Shown here one piece after another: positions 1 to 8,610 of a DNA stretch of 64,000 bases (the first letter of the stretch is position 1; each line of letters opens with the position of its first letter). Source of the stretch: G963662675 sp963662675 (GTDB lineage: Bacteria > Bacteroidota > Bacteroidia > Bacteroidales > Prolixibacteraceae); the NCBI GenBank assembly GCA_963662675.2, contig CAXXHP010000004.1, forward strand, positions 558,001-622,000, written 5' to 3'. The position numbers were made by a program, and so were the translations under genes. The notes beneath the pieces were generated by a model. It worked only from the letters and a program-made list of their open reading frames with translations, ran no database searches and was not told where the DNA came from.

Positions 1-164
1 TTGGATGTGGAAAATCGGATATAGCCTATGGCAATGCAGTGCGCCTGATGGATGGCCTGAAAAGGAACAAAATGGATTATACCTATTTCGATTCGAGGGA
101 TGGACATAACTGGCGTTCATGGCGCAGGGATTTGGTAGCGTTGGCTCAGCTACTGTTTAAATAA
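1..164 (+). CDS. CE1-type esterase, C-terminal fragment cut by window edge
   Basis: Only the last 53 codons are visible, read from base 3 in the frame GCGKSDIAYGNAV and ending at TAA 162-164. The piece contains the catalytic-histidine segment DGHNWRSWR and ends in QLLFK, as do the complete esterases downstream. It most resembles the end of the gene at 2367 (GCGESDMAYANTE) and that of the gene at 183. This shows that the esterase array continues to the left of the window. The first complete member starts 18 bases after its stop, which suggests co-transcription. The nucleophile and the N-terminal domain lie outside the window, so activity cannot be judged. Confidence 0.85.
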   Translation, partial: GCGKSDIAYGNAVRLMDGLKRNKMDYTYFDSRDGHNWRSWRRDLVALAQLLFK

Positions 165-182
165 CCACTTAATACTTCAACG

Positions 183-1334
183 ATGAATAAAATATTTTCC
201 ATAATCACCTCTTCTCTCCTGTTTTTAAGTTCCTATGCACAACAAATGCCAGACAACAGGCTTGTTTCGCCCGAGGTTGAAAGAGATGCGGTAACCTTCA
301 GGTTGAATGCCCCGCAGGCTGAAGAAGTAATACTCTACGGTGATTTCATTCCCGGTGTTGACATGTGGGGACTTGGAGGCTCTGTTAAAATGACAAAAAA
401 CGATGAAGGTATTTGGAAATATATGGCCTGCAACCTAGCATCTGAGTTTTACTTCTATTATTACGAGGTTGATGGCGTTAAAATCCTTGATCCTTTAAAC
501 CTGAAAGTTGCCCATAACTTCAGGGAATACCTGAGTACTTTCATCATTCAAGGTGAAAAAAGCAAATACTACGAGGTAGCCGACAAGCATAAGGGCACAC
601 TCTCGCAAGTTTGGTATCCGTCTAAAATGGCTGGTGTAGAACGTAGAATGAATGTTTATCTGCCCTATGGCTATTCTGAAGAAAAAGAATATCCGGTACT
701 ATACCTTCAACATGGTGGTGGTGACGATGAAGAAAACTGGGTCGACATGGGACGTGTTTGCCAGATTATGGATCATCTGATTGATGAAGGGAAAGCTGAG
801 CCTATGGTTATTGTAATGCCTAACTCATGGGCAGGATTACAGGCATCATTCAACATCATTATACCTGAAGATATGTCGGTGGCATCACCTATGATAACTT
901 CTGAATCAAAGTACATCGAGGACTTGGTTTATAGTATTATCCCTTATACAGAATCGCATTTCAGCGTTAAAACAGGAAAGGGAAACAGGGCTATTTCCGG
1001 TCTGTCACTTGGTGGGTCATTTACAATGACAATCATAAAACAACACCCTGAATTATTCGATTACATTGCCGTTATGGGATGTGGACTTGGATCACCCGGC
1101 AATATTGATAATGTAAATGATGAAGAAGCTTTAGGCCCACTTAAAAGAAGTGGGTATAACCTTTTTTGGTTGGGTGCCGGAACAAAAGACATGGGCTACG
1201 TGAATGCCATGAGACTGATAGAAGGATTTAAGAAAATGGGGATGGATTACGTTTATTACAATTCTTTGGACGGACATAACTGGCGTTCGTGGCGTAAAAA
1301 CATAATAGATTTTGTCCCTCTTCTATTTAAATAA
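183..1334 (+). CDS. Exported CE1/esterase-D-type esterase with N-terminal E-set domain
   Basis: 383 residues. A signal peptide (residues 1-20, ending SSYAQ) predicts export. Residues about 25-115 form an immunoglobulin-like E-set domain related to those in front of bacterial feruloyl esterases and glycogen-branching enzymes (segment DGVKILDPLNLKV). Residues about 135-383 form the alpha/beta-hydrolase domain: an oxyanion-loop segment LQHGGGDDEENW, nucleophile elbow GLSLGG with Ser275, and His365 in GHNWRSWR. The family hydrolyses acyl or feruloyl esters on plant polysaccharides, but related enzymes act on other esters, so the substrate is open. The elbow has Leu where its paralogues have Met. 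It follows the partial esterase by 18 bases and precedes the ChbG-like gene by 22 bases, so the three probably share a transcript. Confidence 0.88.
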   Translation: MNKIFSIITSSLLFLSSYAQQMPDNRLVSPEVERDAVTFRLNAPQAEEVILYGDFIPGVDMWGLGGSVKMTKNDEGIWKYMACNLASEFYFYYYEVDGVKILDPLNLKVAHNFREYLSTFIIQGEKSKYYEVADKHKGTLSQVWYPSKMAGVERRMNVYLPYGYSEEKEYPVLYLQHGGGDDEENWVDMGRVCQIMDHLIDEGKAEPMVIVMPNSWAGLQASFNIIIPEDMSVASPMITSESKYIEDLVYSIIPYTESHFSVKTGKGNRAISGLSLGGSFTMTIIKQHPELFDYIAVMGCGLGSPGNIDNVNDEEALGPLKRSGYNLFWLGAGTKDMGYVNAMRLIEGFKKMGMDYVYYNSLDGHNWRSWRKNIIDFVPLLFK

Positions 1335-1356
1335 TTAAACCATTTAAATATTAAAA

Positions 1357-2190
1357 ATGAAAAAACAAGTATTACTAATCGCCGGGTTATTCCTTATTTT
1401 CTCGGCAAATGCTCAAAGATTAATTGTTCGCATGGACGACATTGGTGGTTCCCACACCATAAATAAGGCTATTATAGCATGTTTCCAGAACGGGATCGGT
1501 CGCTCTGCCGAAATTATGCCAGCTACTCCCTGGTTTTTGGAAGGTGCTAAATTGTGCAATGAAAACCCTGACCTTGATGTTGGAATCCATGTTACCCTCA
1601 ACAGTGAATGGATGAATTACAAATGGAGGCCCCTTACTGAATGCCCTTCATTGTGTGACGAGGATGGATACCTGACTGCCAGTGGGTTTGATCCATCTGC
1701 AAAACCTTTTAATTTAGCAGAGGCAGAAGCAGAAATTCGTGCTCAGATAGAACTGGCTTTGAAATATGTAAACAATGTCACCCATATTACTGATCACATG
1801 ATGTGGACCTTCAAACCAGGGTTGCTTGACATTGTTTTGAAACTAGCCGATGAATACAATCTGGTATATCAGGGAAATTCCGAAATCGATGCAAAATTGG
1901 GGCTAAACTCATTAGGTGTTGGAATGTCACAACCCGGAGAGAAAAGAGAAGGTGCTTTTCTTGAAGCATTAAAGAAAATGGAAAATGGAAAGACCTACTG
2001 GACTATAGAACATCCGGGATTTGAAAGTGAAGAAATGAAGGGAATGTATACCCGAGAAGGTGAAGACGTGGGTAAAGATAGACAAGATGTTGCTAACACT
2101 TTTATGAGCCCTGCAATTATGAAATACATTGAAGACAATGGCATTGAGCTAATTGGGTTTGGTGATTTCTATAAGGAAAATGAGAATTAA
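1357..2190 (+). CDS. Exported ChbG/YdjC-family carbohydrate deacetylase
   Basis: 277 residues with a signal peptide (1-20, ending SANAQ). The mature protein begins RLIVRMDDIGGSH, whose Asp27-Asp28 fit the family metal/catalytic aspartates. His78 in GIHVTLN and His143 in THITDH supply the other expected metal ligands, and IEHPGF (218-222) matches the family's HPG element. Members of this family remove acetyl groups from oligosaccharides such as chitobiose, or act on hopanoid sugars. Here the usual THxDxH element reads THITDH, which differs at one position, so substrate specificity may differ. It lies between esterases and has no separate promoter that I could find, which suggests a deacetylation step in the same process. 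Export is unusual for ChbG itself, which is cytoplasmic. Confidence 0.82.
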   Translation: MKKQVLLIAGLFLIFSANAQRLIVRMDDIGGSHTINKAIIACFQNGIGRSAEIMPATPWFLEGAKLCNENPDLDVGIHVTLNSEWMNYKWRPLTECPSLCDEDGYLTASGFDPSAKPFNLAEAEAEIRAQIELALKYVNNVTHITDHMMWTFKPGLLDIVLKLADEYNLVYQGNSEIDAKLGLNSLGVGMSQPGEKREGAFLEALKKMENGKTYWTIEHPGFESEEMKGMYTREGEDVGKDRQDVANTFMSPAIMKYIEDNGIELIGFGDFYKENEN

Positions 2191-2366
2191 TAGTCTGCAT
2201 TAAATGCTTAAGAAAACATCAATGTCTGTCTATGTAAATCATAAAATAATCTTCTTTAATTAAATCTATAATTATATACATCAAAATATACCCTTTTTAC
2301 TAAGGGAAGTATCTTGTAATTGATATAGTTTATAAATAATAAAACTCTTTTAACCCAACAAAACCG

Positions 2367-3539
2367 ATGAAAAAACTATCAATCTTAACAATCATCCTGT
2401 TTTTCACCATCAACACATTTGCTCAGTTTGGAGCAAAAAAACTTATTTCTCCTGAAATTACCGGGACTAACGTAACTTTTCGTTTTAAAGCCCCAAAAGC
2501 CATTCAAGTTGTTTTATCAGGTGGTTTCCTTCCTCAAAAAGAAATGGAAACTCCATTCGGAAAAATGATGGCATCTGCACCAGTTGATATGGCAGAAGGT
2601 GAGAATGGAATTTGGGAATACACAGTAGAAAATGTAGCTCCTGACTTTTATACCTATACATTCACAGTTGACGGAATTCAAATGCTTGATCCAAATAATC
2701 TCCAGATTGTTCGCGATGGACAAAATGTATCAAGTATGTTTATTGTTCCCGGCGAAAAAAGCAATGAGTTTATGGATATACAAGAACAAAAAGGGACACT
2801 TTCTAAAGTTTGGTATAATTCACCGGCTTATGGCGCTGAAAGAAGGATGTATGTGTACACTCCTTACGGCTATGGTGAATCAAATAAAAAATACCCTGTA
2901 TTGTACTTGCAACATGGTGGCGGTGGTGATGAAGATGCATGGTCTTCTCTTGGACGTGCCTCTCAAATCATGGACAACCTGATTGCTCAGGGGAAAGCTG
3001 AACCAATGATTGTGGTTATGCCTAACGATAATCCAAATCAGCTCGCATCACCTGATGTAATGGCTGCTATTGAAGGCCCAACCGTCATGCAACAAGACAT
3101 GGAAGCTGAGGAGTTTCACTCAGGTGGGGCTTATGTGAAAAGTCTAATTCAAGACATTATTCCATATGTTGAATCACATTACAATGTTGTTAAAAAGAAA
3201 AGCGGACGTGCGATCGCAGGGCTTTCAATGGGTGGTATTTATACACTTTACACAACTGCCCGACATCCTGATACGTTCGATTATATTGGCGTATTAAGCA
3301 TGGGCTTCACTGCAGGAAGAGATCCCATCTCAGAACTAACACCTATCAAAAATTCAGGTTATAAATTATATTGGGTTGGATGTGGAGAATCCGATATGGC
3401 CTATGCAAATACCGAACGCTTGCTGAAAGGGCTGAATGATATGAAAATGGAATATACTAATTTCGACAAAGTGGGTGGTCATAACTGGGATACATGGAGA
3501 GTGTGCTTAAAAGAAATGGCTCCTTTATTATTCAAGTAA
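2367..3539 (+). CDS. Exported CE1-type esterase with E-set domain
   Basis: 390 residues with signal peptide 1-20 (ending NTFAQ), an E-set domain at about 27-120 (DGIQMLDPNNLQI) and a hydrolase domain at about 145-390. Ser287 sits in AGLSMGG and His372 in GHNWDTWR; Asp343 in CGESDMAY is a candidate for the triad acid. The C-terminus is APLLFK. It is closest to the gene at 183 and to the partial gene at the left edge. An insertion at about 225-250 (IEGPTV... rich in acidic residues) lengthens the loop before the nucleophile compared with the gene at 183. A 176-base gap separates it from the deacetylase, so it may have its own promoter, although no good TAnnTTTG element was found there. The next gene follows after 21 bases. 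Confidence 0.88.
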   Translation: MKKLSILTIILFFTINTFAQFGAKKLISPEITGTNVTFRFKAPKAIQVVLSGGFLPQKEMETPFGKMMASAPVDMAEGENGIWEYTVENVAPDFYTYTFTVDGIQMLDPNNLQIVRDGQNVSSMFIVPGEKSNEFMDIQEQKGTLSKVWYNSPAYGAERRMYVYTPYGYGESNKKYPVLYLQHGGGGDEDAWSSLGRASQIMDNLIAQGKAEPMIVVMPNDNPNQLASPDVMAAIEGPTVMQQDMEAEEFHSGGAYVKSLIQDIIPYVESHYNVVKKKSGRAIAGLSMGGIYTLYTTARHPDTFDYIGVLSMGFTAGRDPISELTPIKNSGYKLYWVGCGESDMAYANTERLLKGLNDMKMEYTNFDKVGGHNWDTWRVCLKEMAPLLFK

Positions 3540-3560
3540 ATCCAATTAAATCAATAAATA

Positions 3561-4460
3561 ATGAAAAAATATATCTTATCAATTTTCACTTTGCTAATTG
3601 CTATTTCATCATTTGCACAACACGGAACAGCTTACAATGATCGTGTTCTTGAAAGTAAAGTTCTAGGTCAAACAACCCATTATTCGATCTATTTACCTGA
3701 AGGATATGAAACTTCAACTTTAGATTATCCCGTATTGTACCTGCTACATGGCGGTGGCGATAATTGGAAAGACTGGCTATTAAAAGGTCAGGCAGCTGCA
3801 ATTGCAGATGAAACTATTGCATCAGGTGAAGCTCCTGCAATGATTATCGTTATGCCCGATGGTATACAAAATTGGTACAACAACAACCATGATGGCACTT
3901 TCAACTACGAAGACTATTTCTTTGAAGAACTAATCCCTCATATTGAATCAACTTACCGTTGCCGAACAGAAAAATCATATCGTGCTATTTCTGGTCTTTC
4001 AATGGGTGGCCGTGGGTGTTTGCTCTATTCACTAAAACACCCTGATATGTTTCAGGCTTGTTATGGAATGAGTATTGGTATGTACGGAGAAGAAAGAGCC
4101 AAGCGCCCGGGTTGGGGTGGTGGTCAATGGGCTGGTGAAAACTATTTTGGCTCTCTAGAAAAAGACGGAAGTTTGCCCGAATTGTGGTTTGAGAATGATC
4201 CATATACGCTCGCCAAAAACTTACCTGAAGACCAAAAAAATGCAGTTGTATATGCCATTGAGATTGGTGATGATGAAATGAACCGGGATCAAATTGAAAT
4301 GGTGCTAACCATGAAAGAAGCTCAGATTCCTGTTGAAGTTCGAGTAACTGATGGTGGGCATAATTGGGTGCTTTGGCGTAAAAGTCTTCCTAAAGCAATG
4401 AAATTTTTAGGTGAATGCTTTATACAAGCAAGAATGAACCCAATGAATTTTCCTAGATAA
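3561..4460 (+). CDS. Exported single-domain CE1/esterase-D-type esterase
   Basis: 299 residues: signal peptide 1-20 (ending SSFAQ) followed directly by the alpha/beta-hydrolase domain, with no E-set domain. Landmarks are LLHGGGDNWKDW (61-72), nucleophile Ser147 in SGLSMGG, an acidic candidate at Asp237/Asp238 in IGDDEMN, and His267 in GHNWVLWR. Its C-terminus is FIQARMNPMNFPR, not the L-F-K ending of its neighbours. The layout resembles small secreted acetyl esterases and S-formylglutathione hydrolase relatives more than XynZ-like feruloyl esterases, so it may take short acyl groups. It ends the first block of the array; a stem-loop with a T-tract lies about 40 bases downstream. Confidence 0.87.
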   Translation: MKKYILSIFTLLIAISSFAQHGTAYNDRVLESKVLGQTTHYSIYLPEGYETSTLDYPVLYLLHGGGDNWKDWLLKGQAAAIADETIASGEAPAMIIVMPDGIQNWYNNNHDGTFNYEDYFFEELIPHIESTYRCRTEKSYRAISGLSMGGRGCLLYSLKHPDMFQACYGMSIGMYGEERAKRPGWGGGQWAGENYFGSLEKDGSLPELWFENDPYTLAKNLPEDQKNAVVYAIEIGDDEMNRDQIEMVLTMKEAQIPVEVRVTDGGHNWVLWRKSLPKAMKFLGECFIQARMNPMNFPR

Positions 4461-4502
4461 CCCTAATAATGAATCTTCTCTAAAATAAAATATTGTTATA
4501 TG

Positions 4503-4538
4503 GCTTCCTCGTGCTTACGGCAGGGGAAGCTGATTTTT
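4503..4538 (+). terminator. Putative intrinsic terminator after the single-domain esterase
   Basis: Stem GCTTCC (4503-4508) pairs with GGAAGC (4525-4530) around a 16-base loop, and a TTTTT run follows at 4534-4538. The stem is short and the loop large, so termination may be partial. Confidence 0.45.
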
Positions 4539-4563
4539 ACAATTACCATTATTTAAAAAGCGA

Positions 4564-4578
4564 CATCAACAGTTGATG
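4564..4578. promoter_or_regulatory. 15-base perfect dyad, operator candidate
   Basis: CATCAAC-A-GTTGATG is a perfect 7+1+7 dyad in the intergenic region, 306 bases upstream of the carboxylesterase at 4884. It could be a binding site for a dimeric regulator. I did not find a second copy in other intergenic regions. Confidence 0.25.
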
Positions 4579-4883
4579 CTATATTTTCTTTGGAAAAGCT
4601 AGGGGATAGAAACCTAAATTACGTATTACATCATACTATAATGATGAGATCTCGTGAATAGCGTTTAATGTTTCAAGAAGAAGAATTAACTTCATTTATA
4701 TTTTTTTAGATGAAATGAGCTATTTCGTGTTTTTTGTAAGTGCTGTATATATTCTGTCTATAAAATAACCAAAGGATACTTTATAATGAAAAAGAACAAC
4801 GTGATGTCCCTCGTAATAATATAATCTTACATTATAGTGTATTAGCTAAATATATTTTTAGAACATCAAGAAACTAATGAATC

Positions 4884-6563
4884 ATGCAATCAAATAGACG
4901 ATTTTTCTTTCAAACCCTAGGTGTTAGTGCTGCTGGTATTGGTTTGGCAACATTGCCATTAACTAGCTGTGCAACAACAACCCAAAAACAAGCATCAGAA
5001 GACGAAGGGCAACAATTATTTATCGGTGATGACATTGCTATTGCCGAAACAAAGTATGGAAAGGTGAAGGGGTTTATCCTTCGTGGCACCTACAACTACC
5101 GGGGCATTCCTTACGGTGCTGATACTGGAGGTAAAAATAGGTTTATGCCACCTCAGGAACCTGAACCGTGGACTGGCGTTTTGCCAACTGTTTGGTGGGG
5201 AAATACTGCTCCTCAGGATATGACAAATCGTTATGCGAATGCCTATTCTTCTTTTGCCGATCATTGGAATTATGATGATGTAAGTGAAGATTGTTTAAAA
5301 TTGAATGTTTGGACTCCGGAAATAGATGACAAAAAAAGGCCTGTTCTTGTTTGGATTCATGGAGGTGGATTTACCAATGGAAATGGCTTCGAACAAGATA
5401 GCTATGATGGTGAAAATTTGAGCAAAAAAGGGGACGTTGTATTTGTTTCTATAAATCACCGTTTAGGGCCAATTGGTTTTTCTGATTTATCAGCCGCTGG
5501 TGGTGCAAAATATGCTGATTCAGGAAATGTTGGAGTACTGGATATTATTGCTGCATTGAAGTGGGTAAATGAAAACATTGCCAATTTTGGTGGTGATTCC
5601 GGTAATGTTACCATTATGGGACAGTCGGGTGGAGGAGCAAAAGTTTGTACAGTTACGTCCATGCCTGCATCTGAAGGCTTAATCCACAAAGCTGTTGCTT
5701 TAAGTGGAAATATCGTTGGTGCTATAAGTAAAGATTACTCAGCTAAGCTGGGAACATATATTCTTAATGAAGCCGGACTTTCTTCTTCTGAAATTGATAA
5801 ACTTCAGGAAATGCCATGGGCAGATTATCTGGTTTTGGCCAATAAAGCTGCTGAGAAACTAACCCAAGATGTAGGTGGAAGTGGAATGATGAGAGGCAGT
5901 TTTGGCCCTGTTGCAGATAGGGTTCATTTGCCGGACACACCATTTTTCTCCGGCATGAATAGTTATTCATCTAAAGTTCCAATGTTATTATCCACTACAA
6001 CTGGTGAATTTTCACCTAGTAGAACAAACGCAGCTTTGGAAAATATCTCATTCGAAGAAGTTAAAGATAATTTAAGAAACAGCTCATCACCAACAAGTTC
6101 TCCATACGGAGATAAAGCTGATGCAATCGTTGATGCTTATGCAAACGCTTTCCCTAACAAAAAGCCGATTGATATTTGGTCAATGATACTTAGCAACAGA
6201 TCAAAAGTAATTGAAACTGCTAATGCAAAGGCGAATCAAGCTGCACCAGTATATTTAGCATGGTTTGGTTGGGAACCTCCTTTGTTTGACAATCGTATGC
6301 GTGCTTTCCATTGTTTGGATATTAGTTTTTGGTTTGGCAATACTGATTTAATGTTAACCCATACAGGAGGAGGTAAGCATCCTAGAACAATGGCCGAAAA
6401 GATGTCAGACTGCTTATTGGCCTTTATGAAAACGGGCAATCCAAATACCGATAATTTGCCGGATTGGCCTGCATACACTAAAGAAAATGGAGAAACGATG
6501 ATCCTAAATGATTCTTGTGAAGTAAAGAATGATCCAGATCGGGACGCTCGTAAACTCCTTTAA
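4884..6563 (+). CDS. Type-B carboxylesterase, Tat-type lipoprotein
   Basis: 559 residues. The N-terminus SNRRFFFQTLGVSAAG is a twin-arginine signal, and LPLTSC ends in lipobox Cys29, so the enzyme is probably folded in the cytoplasm, exported by Tat and lipid-anchored. The catalytic domain has the canonical oxyanion motif WIHGGGF, nucleophile Ser248 in GQSGGG, acid Glu375 in TTGEFS and His476 in FHCLDI. Related enzymes cleave carboxylic esters including feruloyl, tannin-type and p-nitrobenzyl esters. It is a clear paralogue of the protein at 12302, with the same length, the same leader and the same motif order, although codons have diverged. The metallo-hydrolase gene follows after 37 bases, so the two are probably co-transcribed. 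Confidence 0.92.
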   Translation: MQSNRRFFFQTLGVSAAGIGLATLPLTSCATTTQKQASEDEGQQLFIGDDIAIAETKYGKVKGFILRGTYNYRGIPYGADTGGKNRFMPPQEPEPWTGVLPTVWWGNTAPQDMTNRYANAYSSFADHWNYDDVSEDCLKLNVWTPEIDDKKRPVLVWIHGGGFTNGNGFEQDSYDGENLSKKGDVVFVSINHRLGPIGFSDLSAAGGAKYADSGNVGVLDIIAALKWVNENIANFGGDSGNVTIMGQSGGGAKVCTVTSMPASEGLIHKAVALSGNIVGAISKDYSAKLGTYILNEAGLSSSEIDKLQEMPWADYLVLANKAAEKLTQDVGGSGMMRGSFGPVADRVHLPDTPFFSGMNSYSSKVPMLLSTTTGEFSPSRTNAALENISFEEVKDNLRNSSSPTSSPYGDKADAIVDAYANAFPNKKPIDIWSMILSNRSKVIETANAKANQAAPVYLAWFGWEPPLFDNRMRAFHCLDISFWFGNTDLMLTHTGGGKHPRTMAEKMSDCLLAFMKTGNPNTDNLPDWPAYTKENGETMILNDSCEVKNDPDRDARKLL

Positions 6564-6600
6564 ACTTCTTAGCCTTTTCTTTCCATCTTAAACTTGAATT

Positions 6601-7305
6601 ATGAAACATGTAATTTCACTTTTATTGTTAGCAATCATGCATATTAGTGCTTTCTCTCAAGATTATAAAAAAGAGATTATCTCAACTCAGGGAGGTGATC
6701 TGGAAGTTACAATAATTGCACATGGCTCACTACTCCTTAATTATTCGGACAGAGCAATTTATGTAGACCCAGTTAGCATGTTTGGCACAGATTTTTCAAA
6801 AATGCCAAAGGCTGATTTAATCTTAATCACCCATTCTCATGGAGATCACTTGGATGCAGAAACCATTTCTCAATTAAAGAAAGATAATACATCTGTAATT
6901 GTCACTCCTGAAGTTGGAACGACTTTGGGATATGGAGAGATCATGAAAAATGGAGATGCAAAAACAACATTAGGCATAGAAATAAAGGCCGTTCCTGCAT
7001 ATAATATTGATAAAGAGTTTCATCCGAAAGGAGTTGGTAATGGGTATATCTTCCTGTTTGGAGATAAAAAGGTTTATGTGGCGGGTGACACCGATTATAT
7101 TCCGGAGATGGATGATTTACACGGAATTGATGTGGCTTTTCTACCTATGAATAATCCATATACGATGACTCCCAAGATGGTTGCAGATGCAGCAAAAAGT
7201 TTTCACCCTGCAATTTTATATCCATATCATTTGGATAATGCTGGGCTTGATGAATTACTTAATCTTATGAGTGGGGAAGAAGATATTGAAGTACGTGTTT
7301 GGTGA
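6601..7305 (+). CDS. Exported UlaG-like metallo-beta-lactamase-fold hydrolase
   Basis: 234 residues with a signal peptide (1-20, ending SAFSQ). The metal site is clear: THSHGDH (77-83) gives His78, His80, Asp82 and His83; Asp163/Asp165 lie in AGDTDY and His210 in YPYH. The segment HPKGVGNGY (141-149) is typical of the UlaG-like branch, which includes ascorbate-6-phosphate lactonase and many uncharacterised proteins. A hydrolase of lactones or phosphoesters is likely, and a lactonase would suit the surrounding esterases, but that is inferred from context only. A periplasmic location is less usual for this branch. It lies between the first carboxylesterase and the esterase at 7375 with gaps of 37 and 69 bases. 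Confidence 0.85.
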   Translation: MKHVISLLLLAIMHISAFSQDYKKEIISTQGGDLEVTIIAHGSLLLNYSDRAIYVDPVSMFGTDFSKMPKADLILITHSHGDHLDAETISQLKKDNTSVIVTPEVGTTLGYGEIMKNGDAKTTLGIEIKAVPAYNIDKEFHPKGVGNGYIFLFGDKKVYVAGDTDYIPEMDDLHGIDVAFLPMNNPYTMTPKMVADAAKSFHPAILYPYHLDNAGLDELLNLMSGEEDIEVRVW

Positions 7306-7374
7306 AAATTACGAATAAGTATAAAACTAAAATAACGAACAAACCGGTAACCCTAAAAACTAATTCTTTCAAAC

Positions 7375-8574
7375 ATGTATAAAAGCAGATCAACAAAAAA
7401 ATTTATTACAATACTAATTTTCATTGCAATAATTTTTTCATCTCATGCACAAGAAACCCGTACATCAATAATATCACCAAAGGTATTGCCTGATAACCGG
7501 GTAACTTTCAGCTTATACGCTCCTGATGCAACCGAGGTGAAATTAGTGGGTGGTTGGATGAGAAATTCACCTTCAGGTGAAACCATGACGAAAAACGATG
7601 ATGGTGTTTGGACATATACCACCTCCCCCCTAAATGAAGACATGTACTTATATATATTTAATGTGAACGGAGTTACATCTCTCGACCCTAGTAACATTAA
7701 AGTAGCAAGAGATGGGGCGAGATATCAGAACTATTTTGTTATTAATGGAGAATATAGCCAATATTATGACATGAAGGATGTTCCCCATGGTACGCTTTCA
7801 GAAGTATGGTATGACTCTCCTGTATTCGATATGCAACGCAGAATGTATGTTTACACTCCTCCATATTATGAAAAGGGAAAAGATAAATATCCTGTCCTGT
7901 ATTTATTTCATGGCAATGGTGGTGATGAAGATGCATGGACATCAGTTGGTGCAGCTGTTAACATCATGGATAATGTAATTGCAGAAGGAAAAGTAAAACC
8001 TATGATTGTGGTAATGACAAATGGTAATTATAACCAAAAAGTATCTCCGGATAAAGCCACTCCTGTTCAGGTAAACTTTATGACTGCCTATGATGAAAAT
8101 GCTGGAAAATTTGAAGAAAGTGTAATCAAAGACATTATTCCATACATCGACAGTAACTTCAGAACATATAAAAATAGGGATAAGCGCGCTATTGCAGGTC
8201 TATCTATGGGAGGTGGACAAGCAACCTATGCCGGATTCAATAATATTGACAAGTTTGCATGGATCGGCTCATTCAGCGGCGCTTTTGTTGTTTGGCCAGA
8301 CGTTCGCCCTGCCCCAGGTGTAAATGATATTGATCTGGATGCCGTAGAAAATATTGTTTTCCCCAACCTGAATTCTTCTATAAACTCTAAAATGAAACTC
8401 GTTTACCTTGCCATTGGAACTGAAGATCCATTAATTGATCCCCAACGCAAATTTAAAGACTGGCTTAGAGAAAAAAGCATTCAATTTGTAGATGCTGAAT
8501 CAGAAGGATATTCTCATGTTTGGTCTCTTTGGAGAATCGACTTAATAAAATTCACAACTCAACTTTTCAAATAA
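7375..8574 (+). CDS. Exported CE1-type esterase, array type A
   Basis: 399 residues: signal peptide 1-25 (ending SHAQ), E-set domain at about 30-125, hydrolase domain at about 140-399. Ser277 is in AGLSMGG, Asp351 in GTEDPLI is the likely triad acid, and His381 is in SHVWSLWR, which lacks the glycine found before the histidine in most paralogues. The oxyanion loop reads FHGNGGDEDAW, with Asn replacing the usual Gly. The segment FAWIGSFSGAFVVWP after the nucleophile is shared with the gene at 9867 and with no other member, which defines subtype A. The C-terminus is TQLFK. The type-B gene follows after 36 bases. Confidence 0.88.
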   Translation: MYKSRSTKKFITILIFIAIIFSSHAQETRTSIISPKVLPDNRVTFSLYAPDATEVKLVGGWMRNSPSGETMTKNDDGVWTYTTSPLNEDMYLYIFNVNGVTSLDPSNIKVARDGARYQNYFVINGEYSQYYDMKDVPHGTLSEVWYDSPVFDMQRRMYVYTPPYYEKGKDKYPVLYLFHGNGGDEDAWTSVGAAVNIMDNVIAEGKVKPMIVVMTNGNYNQKVSPDKATPVQVNFMTAYDENAGKFEESVIKDIIPYIDSNFRTYKNRDKRAIAGLSMGGGQATYAGFNNIDKFAWIGSFSGAFVVWPDVRPAPGVNDIDLDAVENIVFPNLNSSINSKMKLVYLAIGTEDPLIDPQRKFKDWLREKSIQFVDAESEGYSHVWSLWRIDLIKFTTQLFK

Positions 8575-8610
8575 CATACTACACATTAATAACTATTAAA
8601 ACACAAAAAA

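Larger units (their letters stand above)
4461..4883 (+). other. 423-base intergenic region between esterase blocks
   Basis: This gap is AT-rich and has no convincing ORF. It holds a terminator-like stem-loop (4503-4538) and a 15-base perfect dyad (4564-4578). The last 140 bases before the carboxylesterase start are very AT-rich and probably contain its promoter, but no element with correct spacing was found. Confidence 0.6.
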
